From Selenomonadales bacterium UBA7018 (GTDB taxonomy: Bacteria > Bacillota > Negativicutes > Selenomonadales > Selenomonadaceae): a stretch of DNA of 64,000 nt. Both the position numbers and the translations under genes were made by a program. The notes beneath the pieces were generated by a model that was not told where the DNA came from, ran no database searches, and saw nothing but the letters and a program-made list of their open reading frames with translations. This document shows, in pieces, positions 8,804 through 16,850 of the stretch (position 1 is its first letter; the number at the start of each line of letters is the position of its first letter). The stretch is from positions 1,613-65,612 of the forward strand of contig DJWY01000035.1 in the NCBI GenBank assembly GCA_002448305.1, given 5' to 3'.

Positions 8804-9667
8804 ATAATCGGACGTGTGATAAAATTTTATAACAGTTTCTTTTTCGTGAAAGTCGGCGAAGAAATTATTCCCTGCAAACTGCGCGGGCTACTCAAGCGCG
8901 ATAAAAAAGTTGGGAGCGCGGTTTTCGTCGGCGACTTTGTAGAAATTTCTAGGCTAAAAGATAAAAGCGGCGTGATTGAAAGTGTTCAGTCGCGCCGTAA
9001 TGTTTTAATTCGCCCATCAATAGCAAACGTCGACAGGGTGATTTTAACTTTTGCCGTCGACGCGCCGAAATTGCATCCGCTCTTGCTGAACAGATTTTTA
9101 GTTTTAGCGGAAAAGTCTTCAATCGCGGAGATAATAATTTGCGTGAATAAAATCGACTTGACGACGGAGAAAAATTTTCTGTCGGAATATGAATCGCTGT
9201 ACAAAATCCTGCGCGTGTCGACAATCACTGGCGAAGGTCTCGACGAACTCAAAGAAATTTTATCGTCGGGCGTAACGGTATTTGCGGGACCAAGCGGCGT
9301 CGGGAAATCTTCTATCCTAAACGCGCTGGATAAAAATTTGCGCTTGAAAGTCGGAAAGATTAGCGAAAAAATTCTGCGCGGCAAGCATACGACGCGAGTA
9401 GCCGAGCTGATAAATTTTGGCGACGGCTTTTTAGTAGATACGCCTGGATTTAGCGCAGTCGATTTAGCGGAGGCAGGTATTGATAAAAAAAATCTCTGGC
9501 ATTGTTTTAAGGAGTTTGGAAAATTCGCGGGTGCGTGCAAATTTCTAAATGTCTGCAGTCACAGCCACGAGCCAGATTGCGGCGTTAAAGCGGCGGTTGA
9601 GCGCGGCGAAATTTTGCGCGAGCGTTACGAATCGTATTTGACACTGCTTGGCGAAGTTTCAAGCTAA
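8804..9667 (+). CDS. rsgA: ribosome small subunit-dependent GTPase A (RsgA/YloQ)
   Basis: A circularly permuted GTPase that acts late in 30S maturation. The G motifs come in the permuted order: NKIDL (G4), then AGPSGVGKSS (G1), then VDTPGF (G3), followed by the C-terminal zinc knuckle CKFLNVCSHSHEPDC. The start is uncertain. The first standard start codon is GTG 8816, but it lacks a Shine-Dalgarno, whereas AGGGGAG at 8791-8797 is correctly placed for ATA 8804 or ATC 8807, and only a start there gives the family-like N-terminus IGRVIKFYNSFFFV. The gene begins a few bases after the prkC stop and is the third gene of that operon. Its 3' end overlaps convergent pgeF by 9 bp. Confidence 0.93.
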   Translation: MIGRVIKFYNSFFFVKVGEEIIPCKLRGLLKRDKKVGSAVFVGDFVEISRLKDKSGVIESVQSRRNVLIRPSIANVDRVILTFAVDAPKLHPLLLNRFLVLAEKSSIAEIIICVNKIDLTTEKNFLSEYESLYKILRVSTITGEGLDELKEILSSGVTVFAGPSGVGKSSILNALDKNLRLKVGKISEKILRGKHTTRVAELINFGDGFLVDTPGFSAVDLAEAGIDKKNLWHCFKEFGKFAGACKFLNVCSHSHEPDCGVKAAVERGEILRERYESYLTLLGEVSS

Positions 9668-10495
9668 ATTTTTTAAGGCAATCAAAGCCGCAATTCTTCC
9701 CGTGCGGTCGAGCTTATTTTTCTGTGCGGCGCGATAGGAGAAATACCAGGAACTTTCGCAACAAGTGCATTTGCCAGCCACGTCGATATTTTCTTCAGGC
9801 ACGCCGATTTCTAAAAGCTGAAGAACATTCGCTCGCCATAAGTCTAGATAAATTTTCCCATCGCGTTTAATAAAAAGTTCGGAATAATCGTCGGGAAAAG
9901 CCGCCTTGCATTTGTCAATGACTTCGCCGCCAATTTCATAACAGCACGCCCCGATTGACGGCGCAATTCCAATCAAACAATCTTTAGCCCGCGTCCCGAA
10001 CTCGTCGCCCATTCTCAAAAGAGTTTTGGCGGCGATTTTTTTTAGTGTACCCTTCCAACCGCCATGAGCAAGCCCAACCGCGCAGTTTTCCACGTCAACG
10101 AAAAAAATAGGAACGCAATCGGCAAAGCAAAGCATAAGCGGCAATTCAGGCGTGTTGGTGATAAGCGCGTCAGTTTCCGGAATTGAATCAGCGTAGTTAT
10201 TACAGCCGCAACCGCGATAATTTTCATCAACACGGAAAATATTTTCGCCGTGAACTTGATTAGGCGTGACAATATCGGCAAGCGAAAAACCCAGCGACTG
10301 AATAAATTTTTTCCGATTAGCAAGAACGTCTGCGGGTTCGTCGCCGACGTGAAGCGCAAGATTTAAACTGTCAAACGGCGGCTTACTTACTCCGCCAAGT
10401 CGTGTCGATACTGCATGAATCACCATATCGGCAGGGAAGGTTGAAAATTTCCCGTGCCAGAGATTATTTTCCGTGCGTTTTAAAAAGTAGCTCAT
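9659..10495 (-). CDS. pgeF: peptidoglycan editing factor PgeF / multicopper polyphenol oxidase-like (YfiH, LACC1 family)
   Basis: A 278-residue protein of the YfiH/LACC1 family; E. coli YfiH removes mis-incorporated L-Ser from UDP-MurNAc precursors, while other members act on purine nucleosides. Family features are visible: STRLGGVS near the N-terminus, ADCVPIFF, GLAHGGWKGT (zinc-binding His) and GIAPSIGACCYE (Cys ligand). GGAGGAA lies upstream of the ATG. It is the last gene of the surE-unknown-pgeF run, and its stop overlaps convergent rsgA by 9 bp. Confidence 0.92.
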   Translation of the reverse strand: MSYFLKRTENNLWHGKFSTFPADMVIHAVSTRLGGVSKPPFDSLNLALHVGDEPADVLANRKKFIQSLGFSLADIVTPNQVHGENIFRVDENYRGCGCNNYADSIPETDALITNTPELPLMLCFADCVPIFFVDVENCAVGLAHGGWKGTLKKIAAKTLLRMGDEFGTRAKDCLIGIAPSIGACCYEIGGEVIDKCKAAFPDDYSELFIKRDGKIYLDLWRANVLQLLEIGVPEENIDVAGKCTCCESSWYFSYRAAQKNKLDRTGRIAALIALKNLA

Positions 10496-10509
10496 AAAAA
10501 TTCCTCCGT

Positions 10510-11685
10510 TTATGGAAGTTCGGGTAAATTCCGCGCAACCGCCGAATTATGAACGATTTCTTCTATCCTCTGGTCGAAAACTAATTCTTGCTTATGCAAG
10601 CTCGCCGCCGTGTCTAAATCCGCCGCGCTGTTCTCCGTTATTCCTTTGATATATGATTGCCACGCCATAATTGTTACCCGCGTCGATTCTTGGCGAAGGC
10701 TAGCTAAAAATTGTGCGCCTTGCGGTATCGGCACTTGGTCTAATTCGGCTTGACGTTCCTCTAGCGACGGGATAATTGTATTGGTGATATAGCTTGAGAC
10801 TTCAGCGCGCTGATTAGTCGTCATAATGCCGTAAGGCGAACGTTGCATTGTTATAAAAGTACTTTGCTCCGCTTCAAAAAGATTGTTATAGCGGTAGACA
10901 ATTTCCGCTGTGTTGTCAATGTATTCCGCTAAATTCTGGCGCAAAATCGGCGAGACCGCGTCCAGATAGCCGCGATAATTATCGACGCTGACAATTTTCC
11001 AATCACTGCCGCCGAAATTCAAACTAAAGCCAGGAAATTTTATCTTGCGCCCGAAAATTTCAAACTCCTTGCCGCCAATGTTAAAGCTATCATTCGCCAA
11101 ATCCTTTAGCGTAACTTTGAGCGTGAACGGTGCTTGCGTATATTCTTCGACAACGCTAAAAGTTGCGGTCGCTTCTTCGTCGTGAATTTCAACCGACTCA
11201 AGGTCAATTAGCGACGTGTGACGAATCAAACTGCGGTCAAGCAAAATGTCGTAGTCAATGCCCAGTTGCCGTCCCTTTAAAATTCCACCCGGCAAAGTCC
11301 ATTCGCCCGTATCAAGGTAGGTGTTAATAACTTTGACTGCGCCGTTGCACATTTGCCGACGAATCAGCACGTAGAAATTTTCAAAGAGACTGCGTTCGCG
11401 GTCGCTAAGTTGCGTGTCGTATTTGAAAAGGTCGCTCGTTAAATCGTCGTAAGCTTTGAGCGTCACCGAATTTAAATCGACGTGGCGGCGAAAAGTATCC
11501 GCGTCGCCCGCTTTGTACGCCGTAACCATTTCGCGCATTGCGTATTCGGGCGTTTTGGTGTAAACCGCGAAGTAGAAAAAAATTGCGCCGAATATCAGCA
11601 GGAAAAAAGACAGGACAAATAGTCTTTCGCGCTCGCGACGCCTGCGCCTTTCGCTTAATCGTCTCCTCCAAGTATAATCGTCCAT
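10510..11685 (-). CDS. single-pass membrane protein of unknown function (DUF2939-like N-terminal region)
   Basis: A 391-residue protein. A basic N-terminus (runs of Arg/Glu in residues 8-21) precedes one hydrophobic segment at about 22-42, so the bulk is probably periplasmic. The region after the membrane segment (PEYAMREMVTAYKAGD followed by a Val-Asp element) resembles DUF2939-type proteins; this is recalled, not searched. The remainder holds mixed alpha/beta sequence with no catalytic motif I recognise. The start ATG follows the surE stop almost directly, with AGGGGT inside the surE end as SD, so it is co-transcribed with surE. Function unknown. Confidence 0.8.
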   Translation of the reverse strand: MDDYTWRRRLSERRRRRERERLFVLSFFLLIFGAIFFYFAVYTKTPEYAMREMVTAYKAGDADTFRRHVDLNSVTLKAYDDLTSDLFKYDTQLSDRERSLFENFYVLIRRQMCNGAVKVINTYLDTGEWTLPGGILKGRQLGIDYDILLDRSLIRHTSLIDLESVEIHDEEATATFSVVEEYTQAPFTLKVTLKDLANDSFNIGGKEFEIFGRKIKFPGFSLNFGGSDWKIVSVDNYRGYLDAVSPILRQNLAEYIDNTAEIVYRYNNLFEAEQSTFITMQRSPYGIMTTNQRAEVSSYITNTIIPSLEERQAELDQVPIPQGAQFLASLRQESTRVTIMAWQSYIKGITENSAADLDTAASLHKQELVFDQRIEEIVHNSAVARNLPELP

Positions 11686-11687
11686 TT

Positions 11688-12440
11688 CTAACCCCTAAAA
11701 ACTTTGCGAAGCTCGACAAGCTCTTCATAATCGGCGGCGTCGCAATGGAGCGGCGTCACCGAGACAAAACCTTTTTTCGTCGCGTAAATGTCAGTTCCTT
11801 CGCTTGAATCAATGTCGCAAATCGTCCCGCCAATACGGAAATAAGCGCGTCCGGCGTCGTCAGTGCGGCTTGCGAAAGCGTTAATGTAATCGCGTTGACC
11901 AAGTCGTGTGCTCATAAATTCGGCTTTATCTGCGCGGAAATTTTTAGGAAAATTGAGATTGTGCAGGAAAGGTTCATGCTTAATGCTCAAAATTTTTTCG
12001 AGATAGTCAACGGTTGAGCTTGCCGCCGCGTCAAAGGAAATCACGGAATTTTTATCGCGAGAAACTGCAAGCGACGGAATTTCATGCAAGAAACCTTCCA
12101 GAGCCGCGCCGACTGTGCCGGAATAAAGAACATCGGTTGCAAGGTTCGCGCCGTCATTTATGCCAGAAATTATCGCGTCGAATTTTTTATCGCTCATGCC
12201 TTCCAAATAAATTTTGACGCAATCAGTTGGCGTGCCGTCGAAAGTCCAGGCTTCGCAGTCGGGATTGTCAAAGCGTTTATATTCAATTTCGCGCATGAAG
12301 GTTAGCGCGTGCGCCATGCCGCTTTGTTGATTGAGTGGCGCGGCGATTGTCACTTCATGAGCGTGGGATTTAAAAGCGTTGGCGAGTGCCCAAAGCCCCA
12401 CGCCTTGTATCCCGTCATCATTTGTCAATAAAATTCTCAA
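11688..12440 (-). CDS. surE: 5'/3'-nucleotidase SurE
   Basis: A 250-residue stationary-phase survival protein, a metal-dependent nucleoside 5'- or 3'-monophosphatase. The N-terminal MRILLTNDDG supplies the Asp-Asp metal ligands (residues 8-9), and SGINDGANLATDVLYSGTVGAA is the second conserved block. The TTG at 12440 is the start, because GAGGTGAT lies five bases upstream and the protein then begins exactly at the family N-terminus; the in-frame GTG upstream lies inside that SD. Confidence 0.95.
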   Translation of the reverse strand: MRILLTNDDGIQGVGLWALANAFKSHAHEVTIAAPLNQQSGMAHALTFMREIEYKRFDNPDCEAWTFDGTPTDCVKIYLEGMSDKKFDAIISGINDGANLATDVLYSGTVGAALEGFLHEIPSLAVSRDKNSVISFDAAASSTVDYLEKILSIKHEPFLHNLNFPKNFRADKAEFMSTRLGQRDYINAFASRTDDAGRAYFRIGGTICDIDSSEGTDIYATKKGFVSVTPLHCDAADYEELVELRKVFRG

Positions 12441-12463
12441 ATATATCACCTCGTAAAGTCGCC

Positions 12464-12492
12464 TTGATTAAAAATTTTTACTGTGATAAATT
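12464..12492 (+). promoter_or_regulatory. putative promoter of the PagL-like gene
   Basis: TTGATT (12464-12469), 17-bp spacer, TAAATT (12487-12492), followed by AAGGAG and the ATG at 12523. Confidence 0.45.
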
Positions 12493-12522
12493 GGCTAAAA
12501 AATTTTAAGGAGATGGCGACTT

Positions 12523-13086
12523 ATGAAAAAATTTTTATCAGTGCTTACACTTTTTCTAATGTCAATGAATGTCGCGAGTGCCGAAGAAAATTTTGAGAAC
12601 GCCAACGAAATTCAATTTGAATATCTTGACGGCGGCGCATTCAGTCAACGCAACGTCAATAATTACAACGTCCATTATTTCGAGAAGGTCACAGACAACG
12701 GCGTTATAAGTTATTGGCGCGGGCTGACTTTCACACGAGCACTTGGTTACACGAATCCGCGCAAAGATGGCGGCGTTCATCATGATAGTCAAGGCGTCGG
12801 GTTGGGAGCCGCGTTTATGTTGCGTTGGGATAAAAAAGTTTCGGGCAAGTTTCATGCCGGCGCGGATTTCACAGGGAGTTTCATGCTTTATAATAAAGCA
12901 CACCCCTACGACGGACGCGCTTACGGATTTTTATGGCGATTGGGTCCGCGCTTGACGTGGCAATTTCGCGACACTGATTCTATTAGCGTTGGTTATTCGA
13001 TTAGTCATTTTTCAAACGGCTTGCGCAAACACAATCCCGGCTACAACACGCTAGGATTTTCCGTCGGCTATACGCACCACTTTTGA
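12523..13086 (+). CDS. PagL-like lipid A 3-O-deacylase / acyloxyacyl hydrolase family outer-membrane protein
   Basis: A 187-residue exported protein with a signal peptide (residues 1-20, cleavage after NVASA). The mature part is an amphipathic beta-barrel-like sequence ending in aromatic Phe, as expected for an outer-membrane protein. Near the C-terminus SHFSNG (His162, Ser164) followed by HNPG matches the His-x-Ser-Asn motif that supplies the catalytic His and Ser in PagL. The acidic third member of the PagL triad is not obvious: the aligned position looks like Thr or Asn. Likely role: removal of the 3-position acyl chain from lipid A. Own promoter; monocistronic. Confidence 0.72.
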   Translation: MKKFLSVLTLFLMSMNVASAEENFENANEIQFEYLDGGAFSQRNVNNYNVHYFEKVTDNGVISYWRGLTFTRALGYTNPRKDGGVHHDSQGVGLGAAFMLRWDKKVSGKFHAGADFTGSFMLYNKAHPYDGRAYGFLWRLGPRLTWQFRDTDSISVGYSISHFSNGLRKHNPGYNTLGFSVGYTHHF

Positions 13087-13097
13087 AAAGTGGACAA

Positions 13098-13154
13098 ACA
13101 GCGGACGCGATTTACCGTTTCGACGTTCGAGCAAATCGCCGCGCCGGAACGCTC
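13098..13154. repeat. dispersed intergenic repeat, copy 1
   Basis: About 57 bp sharing two blocks with a second copy at 49148-49204: ACGCGATTTA(A/C)CGTTTC and TCGCCGCGCC(A/G)GAACGCT, separated by a divergent 14-15 bp. Both copies follow a CDS by a few bases and both are preceded by an ACTTTT-AAAAGT-like short palindrome. No coding potential seen. Confidence 0.5.
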
Positions 13155-13183
13155 CGTTGCACTTCGCTAGTTGCTAAAAATTT

Positions 13184-14095
13184 TTAAATTCCGAACAGCG
13201 CGTCGGCAAATTCTTTCGCATTGAACGGGCGCAAATCGTCAAGCCGCTCGCCAACGCCGACCCACTTGACTGGAATATTTAACTGCTCCTTTATCCCGAT
13301 AATCATTCCGCCCTTAGCCGTACCGTCAAGTTTCGTCAGGACAATTCCAGTTATGCCCGCCGCCTGCGAAAATAATTCGGCTTGACGCAAAGCATTTTGA
13401 CCGGTCGTGGCGTCGAGCACTAATAAAACTTCATGCGGTGCACCGTGAATTCCTTTGCCCAGTATCCGATTGATTTTCTTTAGCTCTTCCATAAGGTTAA
13501 ATTTATTTTGCAAACGTCCTGCCGTGTCGACAAGTAGCACGTCAATTTTCTGCGCAACTGCACTTCTTGCGGCATCTAGTGCAACGCTTGACGGGTTGGA
13601 GCCTTCAGAGTGCTTGACGAAAGCCGAGCCGGTTCGTTCCGCCCAAATCTCTAGCTGGTCAATCGCGCCCGCACGGAAAGTATCAGCCGCCGCCATCATA
13701 ACTTTTTTGCCCTGCGCTTTGTAGTATGCGCCGAGTTTGCCAATCGTCGTCGTCTTGCCCGCGCCGTTTACGCCTATCATCAAAATTACTCGCGGCGGTT
13801 CAACGTAATCGAAATGCCCTTCTTCCTCTGTAAGTATATCGCGTATTTGATTCGACAAAAAATTTTTTACGTCGGCGGGCGAAGTTATTTCAGCTTTGCG
13901 GACGCCCTTGCGCAAGCCCGTAATCAATTTTTCAGTCGTCGCCATACCAACATCGGAAGTTATCAAAGTTTCTTCCAGCTCGTCTAAAAGGGCGTCGTCA
14001 ATTTTCGTCGAGCTGTGAAGAAGTTCGTCAATCTTGTCAATAAATTTCTCGCGGGTTTTAGTCAAGCCCGCTTTTAGTCTGTCGAAAAATCCCAT
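13184..14095 (-). CDS. ftsY: signal recognition particle receptor FtsY
   Basis: A 303-residue SRP GTPase that docks SRP-ribosome complexes at the membrane. The NG domain is complete: GVNGAGKTTTIGKL (P-loop), DTFRAGAIDQL, DTAGRLQNK, TKLDGTAKGG and the C-terminal VGVGERLDDLRPF. The acidic A domain is short, as in many Firmicutes. The ATG at 14095 has AGGAGG upstream and begins MGFFDRLKAGLTKTRE; upstream extensions of the frame lie in the 5' leader. Confidence 0.96.
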   Translation of the reverse strand: MGFFDRLKAGLTKTREKFIDKIDELLHSSTKIDDALLDELEETLITSDVGMATTEKLITGLRKGVRKAEITSPADVKNFLSNQIRDILTEEEGHFDYVEPPRVILMIGVNGAGKTTTIGKLGAYYKAQGKKVMMAAADTFRAGAIDQLEIWAERTGSAFVKHSEGSNPSSVALDAARSAVAQKIDVLLVDTAGRLQNKFNLMEELKKINRILGKGIHGAPHEVLLVLDATTGQNALRQAELFSQAAGITGIVLTKLDGTAKGGMIIGIKEQLNIPVKWVGVGERLDDLRPFNAKEFADALFGI

Positions 14096-14126
14096 AAAAA
14101 AACCTCCTGTTATATAAAATTTTCTT

Positions 14127-14264
14127 CTAAAACCTCCATGTGGTGCTATCCACTTTATCAAGAGTGAAGACTCTGTTTTGCGGATTTTCAATGATGAGCC
14201 GAATGTTGTCATTCAACTTATTTCGAAATCTTGACTTTTCATAGACGGTCTTGATAATTCTCAA
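14127..14264 (-). pseudogene. possible 45-codon gene remnant upstream of ftsY
   Basis: The 214-bp gap between ftsY and the HTH gene contains a minus-strand frame from TTG 14264 to TAG 14127 with protein-like composition (LRIIKTVYEKSRFRNK at the start, LDKVDSTTWRF at the end). No Shine-Dalgarno precedes it and an in-frame TAA lies shortly upstream. It may be the 3' scrap of a lost gene or part of the ftsY leader. Not recognised. Confidence 0.25.
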
Positions 14265-14309
14265 AAGGATTTTAACTTTTTATGGCGATATTGTCACGCT
14301 TTATTTAAA

Positions 14310-14735
14310 TTAATCGCTGAGAGTTTTTTCGCCGAGCCGATATAAAAGCTCGTTGGTTTGCGCGACGCTTAATTTCTGTTCGACAGCTGAAATAATCACG
14401 GCGTCCCATTGATTGCGCGGATAAAGTGCGCCCAACTGCGCATATCGCAATAAATATTGTATTTCGTCCAGGTTAAGTTCCATTGCAAGTGCTATCGCTA
14501 AAATTTTTGAGCGCGAAGGATTTTTCTTTAGCCCCGAAAAAATATGGTAGGCGTATTCCCGATTCAAGTCCGAACGCTCTATTACTTCCTTTTTCGTCAA
14601 ATTTTTCTCTGCCAAAAGTTTTTCCAAGTATTCGTTCAGCGGCAAAACAAATTCATCGCTATTGCGCCGGAAATATTCGCCTAAATTTTTATCCGCCTTA
14701 AGCTCCGTGAAAAGTTCGCCCGTACTTTTTGACAC
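14310..14735 (-). CDS. helix-turn-helix DNA-binding regulator, paired with divergent kinase
   Basis: About 141 residues. The middle (LAEKNLTKKEVIERSDLNREYAYHI region, about 45-70) has the spacing of an XRE/Cro-type helix-turn-helix, followed by a helical stretch (ALAMELNLDEIQYLLRYA) common in such regulators and a helical C-terminus. GTG 14735 is chosen because GGGGTG lies six bases upstream; the longer ATG version would run through the promoter of the divergent kinase. The gene pair is head to head with a 68-bp spacer, so the protein may be the target or regulator of the kinase. Function otherwise unknown. Confidence 0.75.
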   Translation of the reverse strand: MSKSTGELFTELKADKNLGEYFRRNSDEFVLPLNEYLEKLLAEKNLTKKEVIERSDLNREYAYHIFSGLKKNPSRSKILAIALAMELNLDEIQYLLRYAQLGALYPRNQWDAVIISAVEQKLSVAQTNELLYRLGEKTLSD

Positions 14736-14764
14736 GCTTAACACCCCGCTTGAATTTCTTTCTA

Positions 14765-14773
14765 TGCTATAAT
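14765..14773 (+). promoter_or_regulatory. extended -10 promoter of the Ser/Thr kinase gene
   Basis: TGCTATAAT, an extended -10 element with a perfect TATAAT at 14768-14773, 30 bp before the kinase ATG; no good -35 is seen at standard spacing. Confidence 0.5.
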
Positions 14774-14803
14774 GACAGAAAAAATTTTTCAAGGCAGGGT
14801 AAC

Positions 14804-16195
14804 ATGGATTTTTTGAAAAAATATTTGGGCGATACTTTTGAGCTTGTCGACGTGCTTAAAAATTCCGAGCAAAATTTTATCGCGACCGTTTACGACAAGC
14901 ACGCCAAAAGACTTTGCGTCATGAAACAACGCGCTTTGACTTCACGCCCTATTTATCAAATTTTAAAGAAGCTAGACGACCCGCATATCCCGAAAATTTA
15001 TCGGCTGTTTGAAATGGACGGGAAATTGATTGTCGTTGAAGAGCATATCGACGGGCAAACGCTGGAAGAAATTTTGCTTTATCGTGCGGATATGATTGAC
15101 GAAAATTTAGCCGCGCAGATTTTGCTAAGCCTGTGCGACTGCCTCGAAGTCATTCACGCGAAAAATATTGTGCACCGCGATATTAAGCCATCGAATATCA
15201 TGCTGACCGGCTCACAAGTCAAGATGATTGATTTTGGTATTGCCCGCATTTTTAAGCCCGAAAGCCGCGCCGATACTGAACTTTTAGGGACTCGCGGTTA
15301 CGCGCCGCCCGAACAATTCGGCTTATTCAATCTTGGGCAGACCGATTCGCGCAGTGATATTTATTCGCTCGGCGTCACGATTAAAAATTTGCTCGGCGAA
15401 GATTATCTCGGCAAATTGAGCGGCATTTTAAATCGTTGCACTTCGCCTGACCCGCTAAGACGTTTTCAATCCGCCGCCGAACTTCGCAGAGCCGTTATCC
15501 GTGCGCAGAAATCTAATCGCGCTAAAAAAGTTCTGCTTGCCGCGCTGACTTGCACGGCGATAATTTTTATTCCTAGCGTTGCCAATCTCGATGAAAATTT
15601 TCAAGCCGAAGAAGTTCCCTCGCCGCCGATTGAAACTTCAACTCCGGCGGAAGAATTAACAGAAAGCGTGCCGGTTAAAACTCCTAAGCGCGACGCCTTC
15701 AATCAGCTAACTGACTTTGTGATAAATCCTCCGCCCGCGACGACATTTCCCGAAATTCCTTCGACGCCTCAACCAAAAATAATAACTCCGCCCGTCGAGA
15801 AAACTTCAGGCGAAGTCGAATTTAAATTTTATTTGAATGGCGAGTTGACTGATAAATATCATATGGTTTATTTGCGCCCCGAATACGGCTGGCAAAATTG
15901 GCCGCGAAATAGTTACGGTGACTATCTTTTTCCGCCGAGCATGACGGCGCGTGTTAGGATTGAAAATCACAGCGGCAGGGATTTAATTAATCCGCGCATT
16001 GAAATAGAATTCGGCTACGACGAATACACGATAAATCACCCGACAATTACGAACGGACAAAGCGTCGATTTAAATATTCCGCTTGGCGGGCAACTCGCCT
16101 CACCGGAAAAGGGCAACGGAACTTTTAATTTAATGTTGAAGGCTGAAGGCGAGCCGCCGCTATTTTTGAGCAAAACTTTTTTCCTAGTGGAGTGA
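14804..16195 (+). CDS. membrane-anchored Ser/Thr protein kinase with extracytoplasmic domain
   Basis: 463 residues. The N-terminal kinase domain (about 12-235) has Lys41 in CVMKQ, the catalytic loop HRDIKPSN (Asp126), IDFGIAR (143-149) and GTRGYAPPEQFG (activation/P+1 segment). The glycine-rich loop is degenerate (VLKNSEQNF in place of GxGxxG). A membrane segment at about 242-262 is followed by a Pro/Thr-rich linker and a C-terminal domain of beta character (about 345-463) that is not PASTA. The ATG at 14804 follows a weak AAGG. Divergent from an HTH gene; possible partners of the PrpC phosphatase elsewhere in the window. Confidence 0.88.
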   Translation: MDFLKKYLGDTFELVDVLKNSEQNFIATVYDKHAKRLCVMKQRALTSRPIYQILKKLDDPHIPKIYRLFEMDGKLIVVEEHIDGQTLEEILLYRADMIDENLAAQILLSLCDCLEVIHAKNIVHRDIKPSNIMLTGSQVKMIDFGIARIFKPESRADTELLGTRGYAPPEQFGLFNLGQTDSRSDIYSLGVTIKNLLGEDYLGKLSGILNRCTSPDPLRRFQSAAELRRAVIRAQKSNRAKKVLLAALTCTAIIFIPSVANLDENFQAEEVPSPPIETSTPAEELTESVPVKTPKRDAFNQLTDFVINPPPATTFPEIPSTPQPKIITPPVEKTSGEVEFKFYLNGELTDKYHMVYLRPEYGWQNWPRNSYGDYLFPPSMTARVRIENHSGRDLINPRIEIEFGYDEYTINHPTITNGQSVDLNIPLGGQLASPEKGNGTFNLMLKAEGEPPLFLSKTFFLVE

Positions 16196-16198
16196 ATT

Positions 16199-16696
16199 TT
16201 ATTTTGGAATAAATATAGAGAAAATTACGTATTCGTTAGGCCATTTCACCGAATAAGTATTATCATCAAAGCCGATTGTTTTGTCGTCTCCACCTTTAAT
16301 GCTATACTTGTTGCCCGATAAAATGCCCAATCTTTGCGATACTTTTTCATAATCGTCACCAGCAGCCAAAATTGCCGCCTCAATCATAGCAAAGATTGCC
16401 CCTTCAGAAATGGTTTCGTGAAATGCAAAGTACACTTTTGTTTCGGTTTCACTTTCGCGAAAAGAAAACTCTGCCAATTCGTAATCAAAACCACGATTGT
16501 AAATAAGCGAACATCTTTCTACAAAATCTTTTGCTTCACTTTCTAAAAGGTGCCTTTTTAATGCATCGAAAATTTCTCGGTTGTATCTGTCAATGAATTG
16601 ATTCGCTGTCTTAGGCTTTACTATTCCGCAACTTGTCATTGTTATGCAAAGTAAAATCGCGACGCAACTCACAATTAAAAATTTCCTATTAGACAT
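16199..16696 (-). CDS. small lipoprotein of unknown function
   Basis: About 165 residues. The start ATG 16696 (MSNRKFLIV) has GGAGGG eight bases upstream; the longer version is not supported. A hydrophobic signal segment ends in TMTSC, a plausible lipobox with Cys23. The mature part is charged, with no recognised domain; it contains SFRESETETKVYFAF and ends in a hydrophobic beta-like FSIFIPK. It lies 3 bp from the convergent end of the kinase gene and downstream of the M48 protease gene, from which it is separated by a terminator. Confidence 0.7.
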   Translation of the reverse strand: MSNRKFLIVSCVAILLCITMTSCGIVKPKTANQFIDRYNREIFDALKRHLLESEAKDFVERCSLIYNRGFDYELAEFSFRESETETKVYFAFHETISEGAIFAMIEAAILAAGDDYEKVSQRLGILSGNKYSIKGGDDKTIGFDDNTYSVKWPNEYVIFSIFIPK

Positions 16697-16796
16697 TTCA
16701 TTTGCCCTCCGCCTCCGATTTTTTAACATTATCAAGCAAGGTGAGCATTATTTTATCAAAGTTATTTCGCGTTTTGGTGTCCTGCGAGGACAAGAT

Positions 16797-16830
16797 AAAA
16801 AAATACCGCAAAGCGTTTGTGCCTTGCGGT
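16797..16830 (-). terminator. rho-independent terminator of the M48 protease gene
   Basis: Minus-strand hairpin ACCGCAAGG / CTTTGCGGT (one mismatch, 8-nt loop; 16805-16830) followed by a seven-T run, starting about 20 bp past the stop at 16851. Confidence 0.75.
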
Positions 16831-16850
16831 TTAAGTTTATTTGCAATAGT

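Noticed and set aside
8949..9540. Long antisense frames over rsgA (up to 184 codons)
   Set aside because: They run opposite to a well-supported GTPase gene, lack SD sequences and have Ser/Arg-rich shadow composition.
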